64,000 nt of DNA, taken from assembly GCF_000685965.1 (NCBI RefSeq), contig NZ_JMLE01000001.1, positions 186,001-250,000 of the forward strand. The letters run 5' to 3'. Within the stretch, counting starts at the first letter, position 1. Every line of letters starts with the position of its first letter. A program made the position numbers and the translations under genes. This document shows positions 17,609-25,704 of this stretch, one piece after another. A model generated the notes under the pieces. It did not search any database and was not told where the DNA came from. It saw only the letters and a list, made by a program, of their open reading frames with translations. The DNA is from Arthrobacter sp. UNC362MFTsu5.1. Lineage in GTDB: Bacteria; Actinomycetota; Actinomycetes; Actinomycetales; Micrococcaceae.

Positions 17609-17932
17609 ATGAGCAACAACAAACTCACCGTCATCGACCGCGAAGGCTCCACGCACCGCCTGGAATGGGAACCGGACCAGACACTGATGGAAGCCCTCCG
17701 TGACAACGACCTGCCCGTCCTGGCGTCCTGTGGCGGCACAGCGTCTTGCGCCACCTGCCACGTGTTCCTCGAGCGGGAGGCCTTCGACACGCTGGGTGAG
17801 CGCAGCGAGGATGAACTGGAGCTGCTCGTGGAGGCCGAGGGCTACCAGGCGTGCGGCTCCAGGCTCTCCTGCCAGCTCGACTTCAGTCGGGAACTCAACG
17901 GAATAACCGTCACCCTGGCACCCGAGGACTAG
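17609..17932 (+). CDS. [2Fe-2S] ferredoxin, adrenodoxin/putidaredoxin type
   Basis: A 107-residue ferredoxin. The cluster ligands are predicted to be Cys41, Cys47, Cys50 and Cys88 (C-x5-C-x2-C-x37-C), the spacing of P450-partner ferredoxins. An additional Cys82 is present. Start ATG 17609 has AAAGGA seven bases before it and lies 11 bp after the reductase stop. It is last in the rightward arm and presumably shuttles single electrons from the reductase to the P450. Confidence 0.95.
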   Translation: MSNNKLTVIDREGSTHRLEWEPDQTLMEALRDNDLPVLASCGGTASCATCHVFLEREAFDTLGERSEDELELLVEAEGYQACGSRLSCQLDFSRELNGITVTLAPED

Positions 17933-17950
17933 GCGGGGCAGCCGCGGGGG

Positions 17951-18598
17951 CTAGGCCGGCGGGTCGGTCACCACAATCCGGACCGAACAGGCGTCTGCCG
18001 CGGCCCGCTTCAGCACGGGGGCACGCGGATCAGGTACGTCCAGGAACGGCAGCCGGGTCAGCGCCGCGTAGCGTTTCAACGCCGGTTCGCCGAGTACCTG
18101 TTCCGCCAGGGCCCGGTCGCCGCCCGGCACCAGATATTCGATCCGGTGCTCGCTGAAGATCCGGCCGGCGTGCTCTGCGACTGCCTCCACCAGCGCATCC
18201 GCCTGGTTGGCCCGCCGCCGGGCGAAGCGCTGCTGGGACCAGCCGCCGGCAGCGGTCCTGGACGGGATGTGGCGGGTGCCGGTCTTCGCGGCCAGGGCGG
18301 CACCGTCACGGACCACGGCCACGGAGTATCCGCCACGGCGGACCAGCACCAGCCCGAGCGTCCGGGACTGGGCGGCCAGCGATGCCATGCGAGGCACGGC
18401 ATCGCGGCCGCTGCCGGGCCGTCCGTCCGCAGGCCACGGCGGCTGCAGCAGCGCCACGGCACCGTCCGCCGCGGACAGTTGCAGGCCGCCGTCGACCTCT
18501 TCCGCGGCGACGCTGCCGTGGCTGGCAGCGAAACGCTCCACCCAGCCGGGCAGGCGCTCACCGGAGACGAACGCCACACGGGAGTCTGGGGTGGGCAT
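17951..18598 (-). CDS. acVLRF1-family (Vms1-like release factor) peptidyl-tRNA hydrolase
   Basis: A 215-residue protein of the actinobacterial VLRF1 group, related to the eRF1-like domain of yeast Vms1/ANKZF1, which releases stalled peptides from tRNA on split 60S subunits. The clearest signature is GGWSQQRFARRR (residues 118-129), the GxxQ-type catalytic loop followed by an Arg-rich helix, then a conserved NQADALVEAV helix. No Zn finger or other domain is attached. Start ATG 18596-18598 follows GGAGA. It is divergent from rarA across 52 bp and tail to tail with the ferredoxin. The family call comes from recall of this motif; a role in ribosome rescue is inferred. Confidence 0.75.
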   Translation of the reverse strand: MPTPDSRVAFVSGERLPGWVERFAASHGSVAAEEVDGGLQLSAADGAVALLQPPWPADGRPGSGRDAVPRMASLAAQSRTLGLVLVRRGGYSVAVVRDGAALAAKTGTRHIPSRTAAGGWSQQRFARRRANQADALVEAVAEHAGRIFSEHRIEYLVPGGDRALAEQVLGEPALKRYAALTRLPFLDVPDPRAPVLKRAAADACSVRIVVTDPPA

Positions 18599-18638
18599 TG
18601 CGCGGGTCTCCGTTGTTAGTGGGGTGATGAACTAGAAG

Positions 18639-18650
18639 TAGCCTATCTAT
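18639..18650 (+). promoter_or_regulatory. Leaderless-type -10 box for rarA
   Basis: TAGCCT (18639-18644) fits TAnnnT and is followed by exactly six bases before the GTG start at 18651. No Shine-Dalgarno sequence is present. This spacing is the usual one for leaderless actinobacterial mRNAs. Confidence 0.5.
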
Positions 18651-20072
18651 GTGGATGATCTCTTTGGCCAAGGGCCGGACAACGACGACGACGGAACGGC
18701 GGCGCCGTCCGGGTCGGCAGTTTCCGGGCCGGCCGCCGGGCGGACGCAGCCCCGGAGCCCGCTGGCCGTGCGGATGCGGCCGAGGACCCTTGACGACGTC
18801 GTGGGCCAGCAGCACCTGCTGGGGCAGGGATCGCCGCTGCGCCAGCTGGCCGCCGGCGCAGGAGCCGATTCCTCCGGACCCGCCGGACCGACATCTCTCA
18901 TCCTGTGGGGACCCCCGGGAACAGGAAAGACCACTCTCGCCCATGTGATCGCCAAGGGTCCGGGCCGGAAGTTCGTCGAACTTTCCGCAATCACCGCGGG
19001 CGTCAAGGACGTACGCCGCGTGATGGACGAGGCGCTCACGGCCCGGGACCTTTACAAGACCACCACCGTGCTTTTCCTCGACGAGATCCACCGCTTCAAC
19101 AAAGCCCAGCAGGACGCGCTGCTGCCTGGCGTAGAAAACCGCTGGGTGGTGCTCGTGGCTGCAACCACCGAGAATCCGTCCTTCTCGGTGGTCTCCCCGT
19201 TGCTGTCCCGTTCGCTGCTGCTCACGCTCCGCCCCCTGACGGATGCCGACGTCGAGGGGCTGGTCCAGCGCGCCGTGGCTGATCCCCGCGGGCTGAACAG
19301 CGCGGTCAAGCTCAGCGAAGAGGCACTGGCCCACCTGGTCAGGTTGTCCGGCGGGGACGCGCGCCGCGCGCTGACAGCGCTGGAGGCGGCTGCCGGTGTG
19401 GCGTTCGGTGACGCAGACGACGCCGACGAGGGCCCGGTGGCCGTGGAACTGCGGCACACCGAACGCGCCCTTGATGTTGCCGCCGTCAGGTACGACCGCG
19501 CGGGTGACCAGCACTACGACGTCGCGAGCGCCTTCATCAAATCCATTCGCGGCTCTGACGTGGATGCCGCACTGCACTACCTGGCACGCATGCTGGAAGC
19601 GGGGGAGGACGCGAGATTCATCGCCCGGCGGATCGTGATCTCGGCCGCGGAGGATGTCGGCATGGCGGATCCCACCGCGCTGCAGACCGCCGTTGCCGCG
19701 GCGCAGGCCGTGCAGCTGATCGGCATGCCCGAGGGGCGGATTGTGCTTGCCGAGGCGGTCGTCCACCTGGCAACGGCCCCGAAGTCCAACGCCGCGTACA
19801 TGGGCATCAACAAAGCCACCGCCGACGTCCGGGCGGGCCTGGGCAACGGCATCCCGGCGCACCTGCGGGACGCGCACTATCCGGGATCCAAACAACTCGG
19901 GCACGGCCAGGGCTACAAATACGCGCACGACGCCCCGCACGGCGTGGCCACACAGCAGTATCCGCCGGACGACCTCGTAGGCCGGGACTACTACCAGCCC
20001 ACCGCGAATGGCGCCGAACGCGATATTTCCACCCGGCTGGAGCGGCTCCGGAAGATCATCCGCGGCGGCTGA
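18651..20072 (+). CDS. rarA: Replication-associated recombination protein A (RarA/MgsA), AAA+ ATPase
   Basis: A 473-residue clamp-loader-like ATPase acting at stalled replication forks. Walker A is GPPGTGKTT (about residues 86-94), Walker B is FLDEIHRF, sensor 1 is AATTENPSF, and SGGDARRAL is the sensor 2 region. The C-terminal tetramerisation part ([19 protein letters not shown]) is complete. The first 35 residues are acidic and low-complexity before [16 protein letters not shown]. The start is GTG 18651 with a -10-like box six bases upstream and no ribosome site, so translation is probably leaderless. It is transcribed divergently from the acVLRF1 gene. Confidence 0.96.
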   Translation: MDDLFGQGPDNDDDGTAAPSGSAVSGPAAGRTQPRSPLAVRMRPRTLDDVVGQQHLLGQGSPLRQLAAGAGADSSGPAGPTSLILWGPPGTGKTTLAHVIAKGPGRKFVELSAITAGVKDVRRVMDEALTARDLYKTTTVLFLDEIHRFNKAQQDALLPGVENRWVVLVAATTENPSFSVVSPLLSRSLLLTLRPLTDADVEGLVQRAVADPRGLNSAVKLSEEALAHLVRLSGGDARRALTALEAAAGVAFGDADDADEGPVAVELRHTERALDVAAVRYDRAGDQHYDVASAFIKSIRGSDVDAALHYLARMLEAGEDARFIARRIVISAAEDVGMADPTALQTAVAAAQAVQLIGMPEGRIVLAEAVVHLATAPKSNAAYMGINKATADVRAGLGNGIPAHLRDAHYPGSKQLGHGQGYKYAHDAPHGVATQQYPPDDLVGRDYYQPTANGAERDISTRLERLRKIIRGG

Positions 20073-20315
20073 GGGATGGCGCCGGGACCCGGACTGCCGC
20101 GGCGGACAGCCGCCGGCGTCCGCCCCGTTGACTTCCGGCGGGGGAGGGCTAACGTTGAATTACGCCAGCACAGATCTGTTGGACGTGCGTGCCTTGAGGG
20201 GGACATCGCACAAATGCCGGTTACTCGCATCCTCAGGCCCCAGGTCGGCGGCCGGCACAGAATTTGCTTGGCACAACCTTTATGCGTCTCCGTCCCAGTC
20301 TTCAGGTAGTGTCCC

Positions 20316-20714
20316 ATGTCCGTAAATTTCGTCACAGCAGTATCCGTTAAGTCCTTCGATCTCCCGGACAAGAAACGGTGCCCGGACAAGGCGGAATTCG
20401 ACCTTGTCACCGTCAACGACTACTCAGTGGCCCGGCTGATCCTCAACCCCGGCTGGCGGTGGTCCGAAAGCATCAAACCGTTCGAGAAAACCGACTTCTG
20501 CCAGCACAACCACCTCGGATTCTGCGTGTCCGGTGTGATGGAGGTGGAAACCTCCGACGGTGTCCGTTCGACGATCCATGCCAACGACACCTACACGCTG
20601 CCTCCCGGCCACGATGAGTGGGTGGTGGGCGACAAGCCGTTCATCGCCGTCGAGTTCCTGGGCGCCGCTTCCTTCGGCCGGCAGGCAAGCCGCGGAGTTC
20701 ACGCACGGACCTGA
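20316..20714 (+). CDS. Small cupin-domain protein
   Basis: A 132-residue single-domain cupin. It has HNHLGFCVSGVMEVETSDG (the metal-binding first cupin motif, with two His) and DTYTLPPGHDEWVVGDKPF (second motif, with one His), followed by a beta strand VEFLGAASFG. It may bind a divalent metal; no enzyme activity can be assigned. Start ATG 20316 has only a weak AGGTAG-like sequence upstream. The 243 bp between rarA and this gene hold no other convincing gene. Confidence 0.75.
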   Translation: MSVNFVTAVSVKSFDLPDKKRCPDKAEFDLVTVNDYSVARLILNPGWRWSESIKPFEKTDFCQHNHLGFCVSGVMEVETSDGVRSTIHANDTYTLPPGHDEWVVGDKPFIAVEFLGAASFGRQASRGVHART

Positions 20715-20749
20715 CAGGAACCGCGGGGGAGCCCGAGTGTGCATCGTGG

Positions 20750-20911
20750 TAGGATTGTTCGTTGTCTGGCAAGGCACGGACGCGCAATCCCACCAAAATT
20801 TCTTTTGATGAGGTTACGCCTGTGCCCAGTAGCAAAAGGCAGCGGTTGGCCGATGCTCTCCATCGTGGAGGCCAGTAACACTGACACACCGCAGATATTG
20901 GAAGGACACAA
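20750..20911 (+). promoter_or_regulatory. rpsD promoter candidate and structured leader
   Basis: TAGGAT (20750-20755) is a -10-like hexamer that would give a leader of about 150 nt. Inside it TGGC (20847-20850) pairs with GCCA (20871-20874), and CTCCA (20858-20862) with TGGAG (20866-20870) around a TCG loop, forming a bulged hairpin about 40 bases before the start codon. S4 represses its own mRNA in other bacteria through leader structures, so this is a candidate autoregulatory site. There is no alignment to prove it. Confidence 0.35.
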
Positions 20912-21538
20912 GTGGCTAACAACACTCGTGCTCGCCGTACCGCACGCCTCTCGCGTGCACTCGGCATTGCTCTGACCCCCAAGGCCGCCAAGTACATGGA
21001 GCGCCGCCCGTACGGCCCCGGTGAGCATGGCCGTGCCCGCAAGAAGCAGGACTCCGACTACGCCGTACGTCTGCGCGAAAAGCAGCGTCTGCGCGCCCAG
21101 TACGGCATCCGCGAAGCCCAGATGACCCGTGCCTTCGAAGAAGCACGCCGCACCAAGGGCCTGACCGGTGAAAACCTGATCGAACTGCTCGAAATGCGTC
21201 TCGACGCCCTCGTGCTGCGTGCCGGCTTCGCCCGCACCATCGCCCAGGCCCGCCAGCTGGTTGTGCACCGCCACATCCTGGTTGACGGCATCCGCGTTGA
21301 CCGCCCGTCCTTCCGCGTCGGCGAGGGCCAGCTGGTCCACGTTCACAGCCGCAGCGAAACCATGCCTCCGTTCCAGGTTGCAGCAGCCGGCGCGCACCGC
21401 GACGTCCTGCCCCAGGTTCCGGCTTACCTGGACGTCAAGCTCGACGCCCTGCAGGCACGCCTGGTTCGTCGCCCGAAGCGCTCCGAGGTTCCCGTAACCT
21501 GCGAAGAGCAGCTCGTCGTCGAATTCTACGCACGCTAA
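20912..21538 (+). CDS. rpsD: 30S ribosomal protein S4
   Basis: Primary 16S rRNA-binding protein of the small subunit, 208 residues. ENLIELLEMRLDALVLRAGF and ARQLVVHRHILVDG are the S4 RNA-binding motif. The N-terminus (RARRTARLSRALG) lacks the four Cys of zinc-binding S4, so this is the Cys-free paralogue type. Start GTG 20912 follows GAAGGA. The gene stands alone here rather than in the rpoA operon, as is usual for this family of actinobacteria, and is closed by a strong terminator. Confidence 0.98.
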   Translation: MANNTRARRTARLSRALGIALTPKAAKYMERRPYGPGEHGRARKKQDSDYAVRLREKQRLRAQYGIREAQMTRAFEEARRTKGLTGENLIELLEMRLDALVLRAGFARTIAQARQLVVHRHILVDGIRVDRPSFRVGEGQLVHVHSRSETMPPFQVAAAGAHRDVLPQVPAYLDVKLDALQARLVRRPKRSEVPVTCEEQLVVEFYAR

Positions 21539-21552
21539 ATACCAGCAGCGTA

Positions 21553-21592
21553 TACAAAGAAGCCCGTGGCAAGCGCCGCGGGCTTCTTTGTA
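21553..21592 (+). terminator. Rho-independent terminator after rpsD
   Basis: TACAAAGAAGCCCG (21553-21566) pairs perfectly with CGGGCTTCTTTGTA (21579-21592). It could also serve as a bidirectional terminator. Confidence 0.88.
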
Positions 21593-21683
21593 TGTAAGGT
21601 ACTGGGGGGAGTTCCGCAAGGGCGGCCATCAGGCTGCTGCGGGACCCGCAGCAGCCCACGGAAACACAAGGAGATGAACGTCT

Positions 21684-22058
21684 ATGTCTGGTGGCGATAT
21701 TGCCGGCCTGATCGCGGCAGGGGTGTTTGCGCTCCTCGTGCTGATACTCGCCGTGCCCATCCTGAAGCTCGGACGGGTTTTCGACGAAGTCCGGACGTCC
21801 ATCCGTGCAATCAGCGACGGCGCCACCCCGCTCATGGACGAAGTCACGGCCACGGTTTCCACCACCAACCAGCAGCTCAAGAAGGTTGACGGCATCTCGT
21901 CCAACGTCTCGGACGCGTCGGCCAATATTTCCGCGTTGTCGTCCCTGGTGGCGGCCACTGTCGGATCGCCGCTGATCAAGGTGGCAGCGTTCAGCTACGG
22001 AGTCCGCTCCGCCCTCTCCGCCCGCAAGAAACCCGCCACCGGCCGCCGCAGCCGCTAA
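21684..22058 (+). CDS. DUF948-type small membrane protein
   Basis: A 124-residue protein with one N-terminal transmembrane helix (about residues 7-27). An amphipathic, coiled-coil-prone region rich in Ser, Asn and Val follows (DEVTATVSTTNQQLKKVDGI), then a basic C-terminus (ARKKPATGRRSR). This matches DUF948 proteins, which are of unknown function and often sit near alaS. Start ATG 21684 follows AAGGAG. It is followed 17 bp later by another small membrane protein and then alaS, with which it is probably coexpressed. Confidence 0.8.
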   Translation: MSGGDIAGLIAAGVFALLVLILAVPILKLGRVFDEVRTSIRAISDGATPLMDEVTATVSTTNQQLKKVDGISSNVSDASANISALSSLVAATVGSPLIKVAAFSYGVRSALSARKKPATGRRSR

Positions 22059-22075
22059 TTCCGACGGAGCACTCA

Positions 22076-22306
22076 ATGAAAAGAATCCTCTGGATGGGAA
22101 TCGGCGTCGCCATTGGCGTGATCGCCTTCCGCAAGATCACCGAGGCGCAGACCACCCTGGGGCCCGAAGGCCTCAACCGGGCCGTGGGCCGGCTGGCCGA
22201 CGGCATCTACGATTTCGCCGACGCCGTCCGTGAAGGCATGCAGGAACGGGAAACCGACCTGAGGGCAGCCCTGGGCATCGAATCCCAGGACATGGTGCGG
22301 CGCTAG
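22076..22306 (+). CDS. Small conserved membrane protein of unknown function
   Basis: A 76-residue protein with an N-terminal hydrophobic segment (WMGIGVAIGVIAF) and a charged amphipathic helix (LADGIYDFADAVREGMQERE). It is coupled to the DUF948 gene (17-bp gap) and precedes alaS by 112 bp. No function is recognised; the pairing suggests that the two small membrane proteins act together at the envelope. Confidence 0.7.
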   Translation: MKRILWMGIGVAIGVIAFRKITEAQTTLGPEGLNRAVGRLADGIYDFADAVREGMQERETDLRAALGIESQDMVRR

Positions 22307-22418
22307 CCGCCGCTGCGGGAGAATTAAACGGGCAGTATCCGTTGTTCCGGTACTGGCCATCAGAATCAAACTGTCGCGCGGCAGAACGCGTGAACCAAGA
22401 AGGGTAAGTAACCAGGTT

Positions 22419-25097
22419 ATGAAGTCGCAGGAGATCACCAAGCGCTGGATCGACTTTTTTGTCAGCAAAGGCCACACGGCGGTGCCTTCGGCGTCCCTGG
22501 TTTCCAGCGACCCCTCCCTGCTGTTCACGGTGGCCGGCATGGTCCCGTTCATTCCGTACCTGACGGCCCGCGAAGAGGCGCCTTACAACCGCGCCACCAG
22601 CGTGCAAAAGTGCATCCGCACCGGCGACATCGAGGAAGTCGGCAAGACGGCACGCCACGGCACGTTCTTCCAGATGTGCGGAAACTTCTCCTTCGGCGAC
22701 TACTTCAAGGAAGACGCCATCAAGTTCGCCTGGGAACTGCTCACCACGAGCGTTGCCGACGGCGGCTACGGCCTGCCGCCGGAGAAGCTGTGGGTCACCG
22801 TCTACGAAGAGGATGACGAAGCCGAGCAGCTGTGGCTCAAGAACACCGGCATGCCGGCCGAGCGGATCCAGCGGATGGGCAAAGCGGACAACTACTGGTC
22901 CACCGGCCAGCCCGGCCCGGCCGGCCCCTGCTCCGAGATCTACTACGACCGCGGCCCGTCCTATGGCGTCGAGGGCGGCCCCATCGCCGACGAAAACCGC
23001 TACGTGGAAATCTGGAACCTGGTGTTCATGCAATACCAGATCGACAACGTCCGCTCGAAGGTGGACTTCGACATCACCGGCGAACTGCCCAAGAAGAACA
23101 TCGACACCGGCCTCGGCATGGAGCGCCTCGCGATGATCCTGCAGGATGTCGAGAACATGTACGAGACCGACCAGGTCCGTCCCGTGATCGACCGGGCCGC
23201 GGCGCTCTCCGGCCGGGAGTACACCTCGGCGGAGTCGGCAGACGACCCGCACCACACCGACGACGTCCGGATGCGTGTTGTTGCCGACCACATCCGCTCC
23301 TCGCTCATGCTGATCGCTGACGGCGTGACGCCCTCCAACGAGGGCCGCGGCTACGTGCTGCGCCGCCTCATCCGCCGTGCCGTGCGCTCCATGCGCCTCC
23401 TCGGCGTCGAAAAGGCCTGCCTGCCCGAACTGCTGCCGGCCTCGCGGGACGCCATGAAGGGCGTCTACCCCGTAGTGGAGACGGACTTCGAGCGCATCAG
23501 CCGCATCGCCTACGCCGAAGAGAAGGCGTTCCTGCGCACCATCGCCTCCGGCACCGCGCGCCTCGAGGACGCCGTCAAGGATTCCAAGGAAGCCGGCCGG
23601 CCGCTGTCCGGCGCCGATGCCTTTGCCCTGCACGACACCTACGGCTTCCCCATCGACCTGACCCTGGAAATGGCGGAAGAAGCCGGCCTCAAGGTTGACG
23701 AGCCCGAGTTCCGCAAGCTGATGCTCGAGCAGCGCCAGCGCGCCCAGGCCGACGCCAAGGGCAAGAAGGGGTCCCACGCCGACCTCAGCGCCTTCCAGGA
23801 GCTGCTGGCCGAGGGTGAGACGGTCTTTACCGGCTACACGGAACTGGCCGGCGAATCGAAGGTCCGCGGCATCCTGTCCGGCGGCCGCAAGGTTTCCCAG
23901 GCCTCCACGGGCGACGAGATCGAGCTCGTCCTCGCGGAGACCCCGTTCTATGCCGAGGCCGGCGGCCAGGCCGCCGACACCGGACTGATCACGGGCGACG
24001 GATTCGTCGTCGAGGTCCTGGACGTCCAGCGTCCAGTCAAGGGCCTGAGCGTGCACAAGGCGATTGTCCGCGAGGGCGAAATCGGTGCGGACTCGCTCGT
24101 GCAGGCCGCAGTGGACCGGGAACGCCGCCACTCCGCGGAGCAGGCCCACACCGGAACGCACATCGTGCACGCCGCCCTGCACCAGATCCTCGGCCCGGAG
24201 GCCCTGCAGCGCGGTTCCTACAACAAGGCCGGCTACCTCCGCTTCGACTTCGCCTGGGGCGAGGGGCTCAGCGCCGCCACGCGCTCCGAGATCGAGGAAG
24301 TTTCCAACCTCGCCATCCGTAACAACTTCACCGTTGAGACCAAGGTCATGCAACTGGCAGAGGCCAAGGCCCTCGGCGCCATGGCGCTCTTCGGCGAGAA
24401 CTACGGCAATGAAGTCCGCGTGGTGGAGATCGACGGCGCCTGGTCCCGTGAGCTTTGCGGCGGCACCCACGTGGCCAACACCTCGCTCATCGGCAGCCTG
24501 TCCCTGCTGGGCGATCAGTCGGTAGGGTCCGGAAACCGCCGCGTGGAGGCTTTCGTGGGAATGGAGGCGTTCCGGCACCTTGCCGCTGAGCGCGCCCTCG
24601 TCACGGAGCTCACCGAAATGCTGAAGGTACCCTCCGGCCTGCTGGCGGACCGCATCGCCACCACGCTGACCAAGCTCAAGACGGTTGAGAAGGAACTGGA
24701 GCGCCTGCGCAAGGAGCAGCTGACCGCTGCCGCGGCGCAGCTGGTCGGTACGGCCAAGGACGCTTCCGGAGTAAAGGTCATCGCGCACGACGCCGGACAG
24801 GTCAGCGGCGCTGACGACCTCCGCGGACTGGCCCTTGACCTGCGCAGCCGGCTGGGGTCCGAGGCAGCCGCCGTTGCAGTGGCCGGCGTGAGCAACGACC
24901 GTCCCGTCATCCTGGTCGCCACCAACGAGGAAGCCCGCGCAGCGGGTGTCAAGGCAGGGGCCCTTGTCCGGCTCGCGGCCGGGATCCTCGGCGGCGGCGG
25001 CGGAGGCAAGGACGACGTCGCCCAGGGCGGCGGCACCGACGCTTCGAAGGTGCCGGCGGCTCTTGCCGCCGTCGTGGACGCCATCACGAGGCGATAA
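22419..25097 (+). CDS. alaS: Alanine-tRNA ligase
   Basis: Class II AlaRS of 892 residues, full length. The catalytic N-terminus has GHTAVPSASLV and the motif 2 region RHGTFFQMCGNFSFGDYF. The editing domain carries the zinc-binding HTGTHIVH (near residue 577) and CGGTHVANT (near residue 681). The C-Ala end has the DHHA1-like stretch GVKAGALVRLAAGILGGGGG. Start ATG 22419 has an AAGGG some 14 bases upstream. ruvX follows after 7 bp. Confidence 0.98.
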   Translation: MKSQEITKRWIDFFVSKGHTAVPSASLVSSDPSLLFTVAGMVPFIPYLTAREEAPYNRATSVQKCIRTGDIEEVGKTARHGTFFQMCGNFSFGDYFKEDAIKFAWELLTTSVADGGYGLPPEKLWVTVYEEDDEAEQLWLKNTGMPAERIQRMGKADNYWSTGQPGPAGPCSEIYYDRGPSYGVEGGPIADENRYVEIWNLVFMQYQIDNVRSKVDFDITGELPKKNIDTGLGMERLAMILQDVENMYETDQVRPVIDRAAALSGREYTSAESADDPHHTDDVRMRVVADHIRSSLMLIADGVTPSNEGRGYVLRRLIRRAVRSMRLLGVEKACLPELLPASRDAMKGVYPVVETDFERISRIAYAEEKAFLRTIASGTARLEDAVKDSKEAGRPLSGADAFALHDTYGFPIDLTLEMAEEAGLKVDEPEFRKLMLEQRQRAQADAKGKKGSHADLSAFQELLAEGETVFTGYTELAGESKVRGILSGGRKVSQASTGDEIELVLAETPFYAEAGGQAADTGLITGDGFVVEVLDVQRPVKGLSVHKAIVREGEIGADSLVQAAVDRERRHSAEQAHTGTHIVHAALHQILGPEALQRGSYNKAGYLRFDFAWGEGLSAATRSEIEEVSNLAIRNNFTVETKVMQLAEAKALGAMALFGENYGNEVRVVEIDGAWSRELCGGTHVANTSLIGSLSLLGDQSVGSGNRRVEAFVGMEAFRHLAAERALVTELTEMLKVPSGLLADRIATTLTKLKTVEKELERLRKEQLTAAAAQLVGTAKDASGVKVIAHDAGQVSGADDLRGLALDLRSRLGSEAAAVAVAGVSNDRPVILVATNEEARAAGVKAGALVRLAAGILGGGGGGKDDVAQGGGTDASKVPAALAAVVDAITRR

Positions 25098-25104
25098 CCG
25101 AACC

Positions 25105-25704
25105 GTGAATGAATCTGCTGCACCCGACGCCTACCCCCGGGGCATCAAACTGGGGGTGGACGTGGGCACCGTCCGTGTGGGCGTTGCCGTCTGCGACCGC
25201 GACGGCATCCTTGCCACACCCTTGAAGACGCTCGAACGGAATGCCAAGAAGAACACGGACGTCCGGGTGCTGGCTGCCCTGGCGACCGAGCTGGGCGCCG
25301 TCCAGATCTTCGTTGGCCTGCCGCGCACGCTCAAGGGCGAAGAGCACGCTTCGGCCAGGATGGCTACGGACTACGCGGAACTTCTGGCCGGAGCCCTTGC
25401 GGGACTCGGGTCAGACATTCCGGTGCAGCTTGTTGATGAGCGTTTGAGCACGGTGACAGCCCACCGCAACCTGCACGAAGCTGGCATGAGCAGCCGGAAT
25501 CACCGTAAGGTGGTGGATCAGGTTGCCGCCGCAGGAATTCTGCAGCACGCGATCGACATGCAAAAAGCCAGGGGAACGGATGTTGGAAGCCGCGTGTTCG
25601 CGGTTTCGCAGACGGGGCTTTCGGGGGACGCCGCAGCGGGAAACGCTGAGCAGGCAGTCTCCGGAAACAATGTGCAATCTTCAGAAAATGGAAGGCTACA
25701 GTGA
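25105..25704 (+). CDS. ruvX: RuvX/YqgF-family putative pre-16S rRNA nuclease (Holliday-junction resolvase fold)
   Basis: A 199-residue protein with an RNase H-like fold. GVDVGTVRVGVAVCD carries the first catalytic Asp, VGLPRTLKGEE the central strand, LVDERLSTVTAHRNL the DER motif, and KVVDQVAAAGILQ the final Asp. In E. coli the protein trims the 16S rRNA 5' end. Start GTG 25105 lies 7 bp after alaS; an in-frame extension into alaS is unlikely. A 45-residue Ser/Asn/Gly tail after the domain is longer than in typical members. The last four bases overlap the mltG start (GTGA). Confidence 0.92.
   Translation: MNESAAPDAYPRGIKLGVDVGTVRVGVAVCDRDGILATPLKTLERNAKKNTDVRVLAALATELGAVQIFVGLPRTLKGEEHASARMATDYAELLAGALAGLGSDIPVQLVDERLSTVTAHRNLHEAGMSSRNHRKVVDQVAAAGILQHAIDMQKARGTDVGSRVFAVSQTGLSGDAAAGNAEQAVSGNNVQSSENGRLQ

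Noticed and set aside
20073..20315. Short open frames between rarA and the cupin gene
   Set aside because: Arg/Gly-rich products, no ribosome sites and no resemblance to known proteins.
22307..22418. T-box or leader peptide before alaS
   Set aside because: No T-box core or Ala-codon-rich peptide frame followed by a terminator could be seen in the 112 bp.
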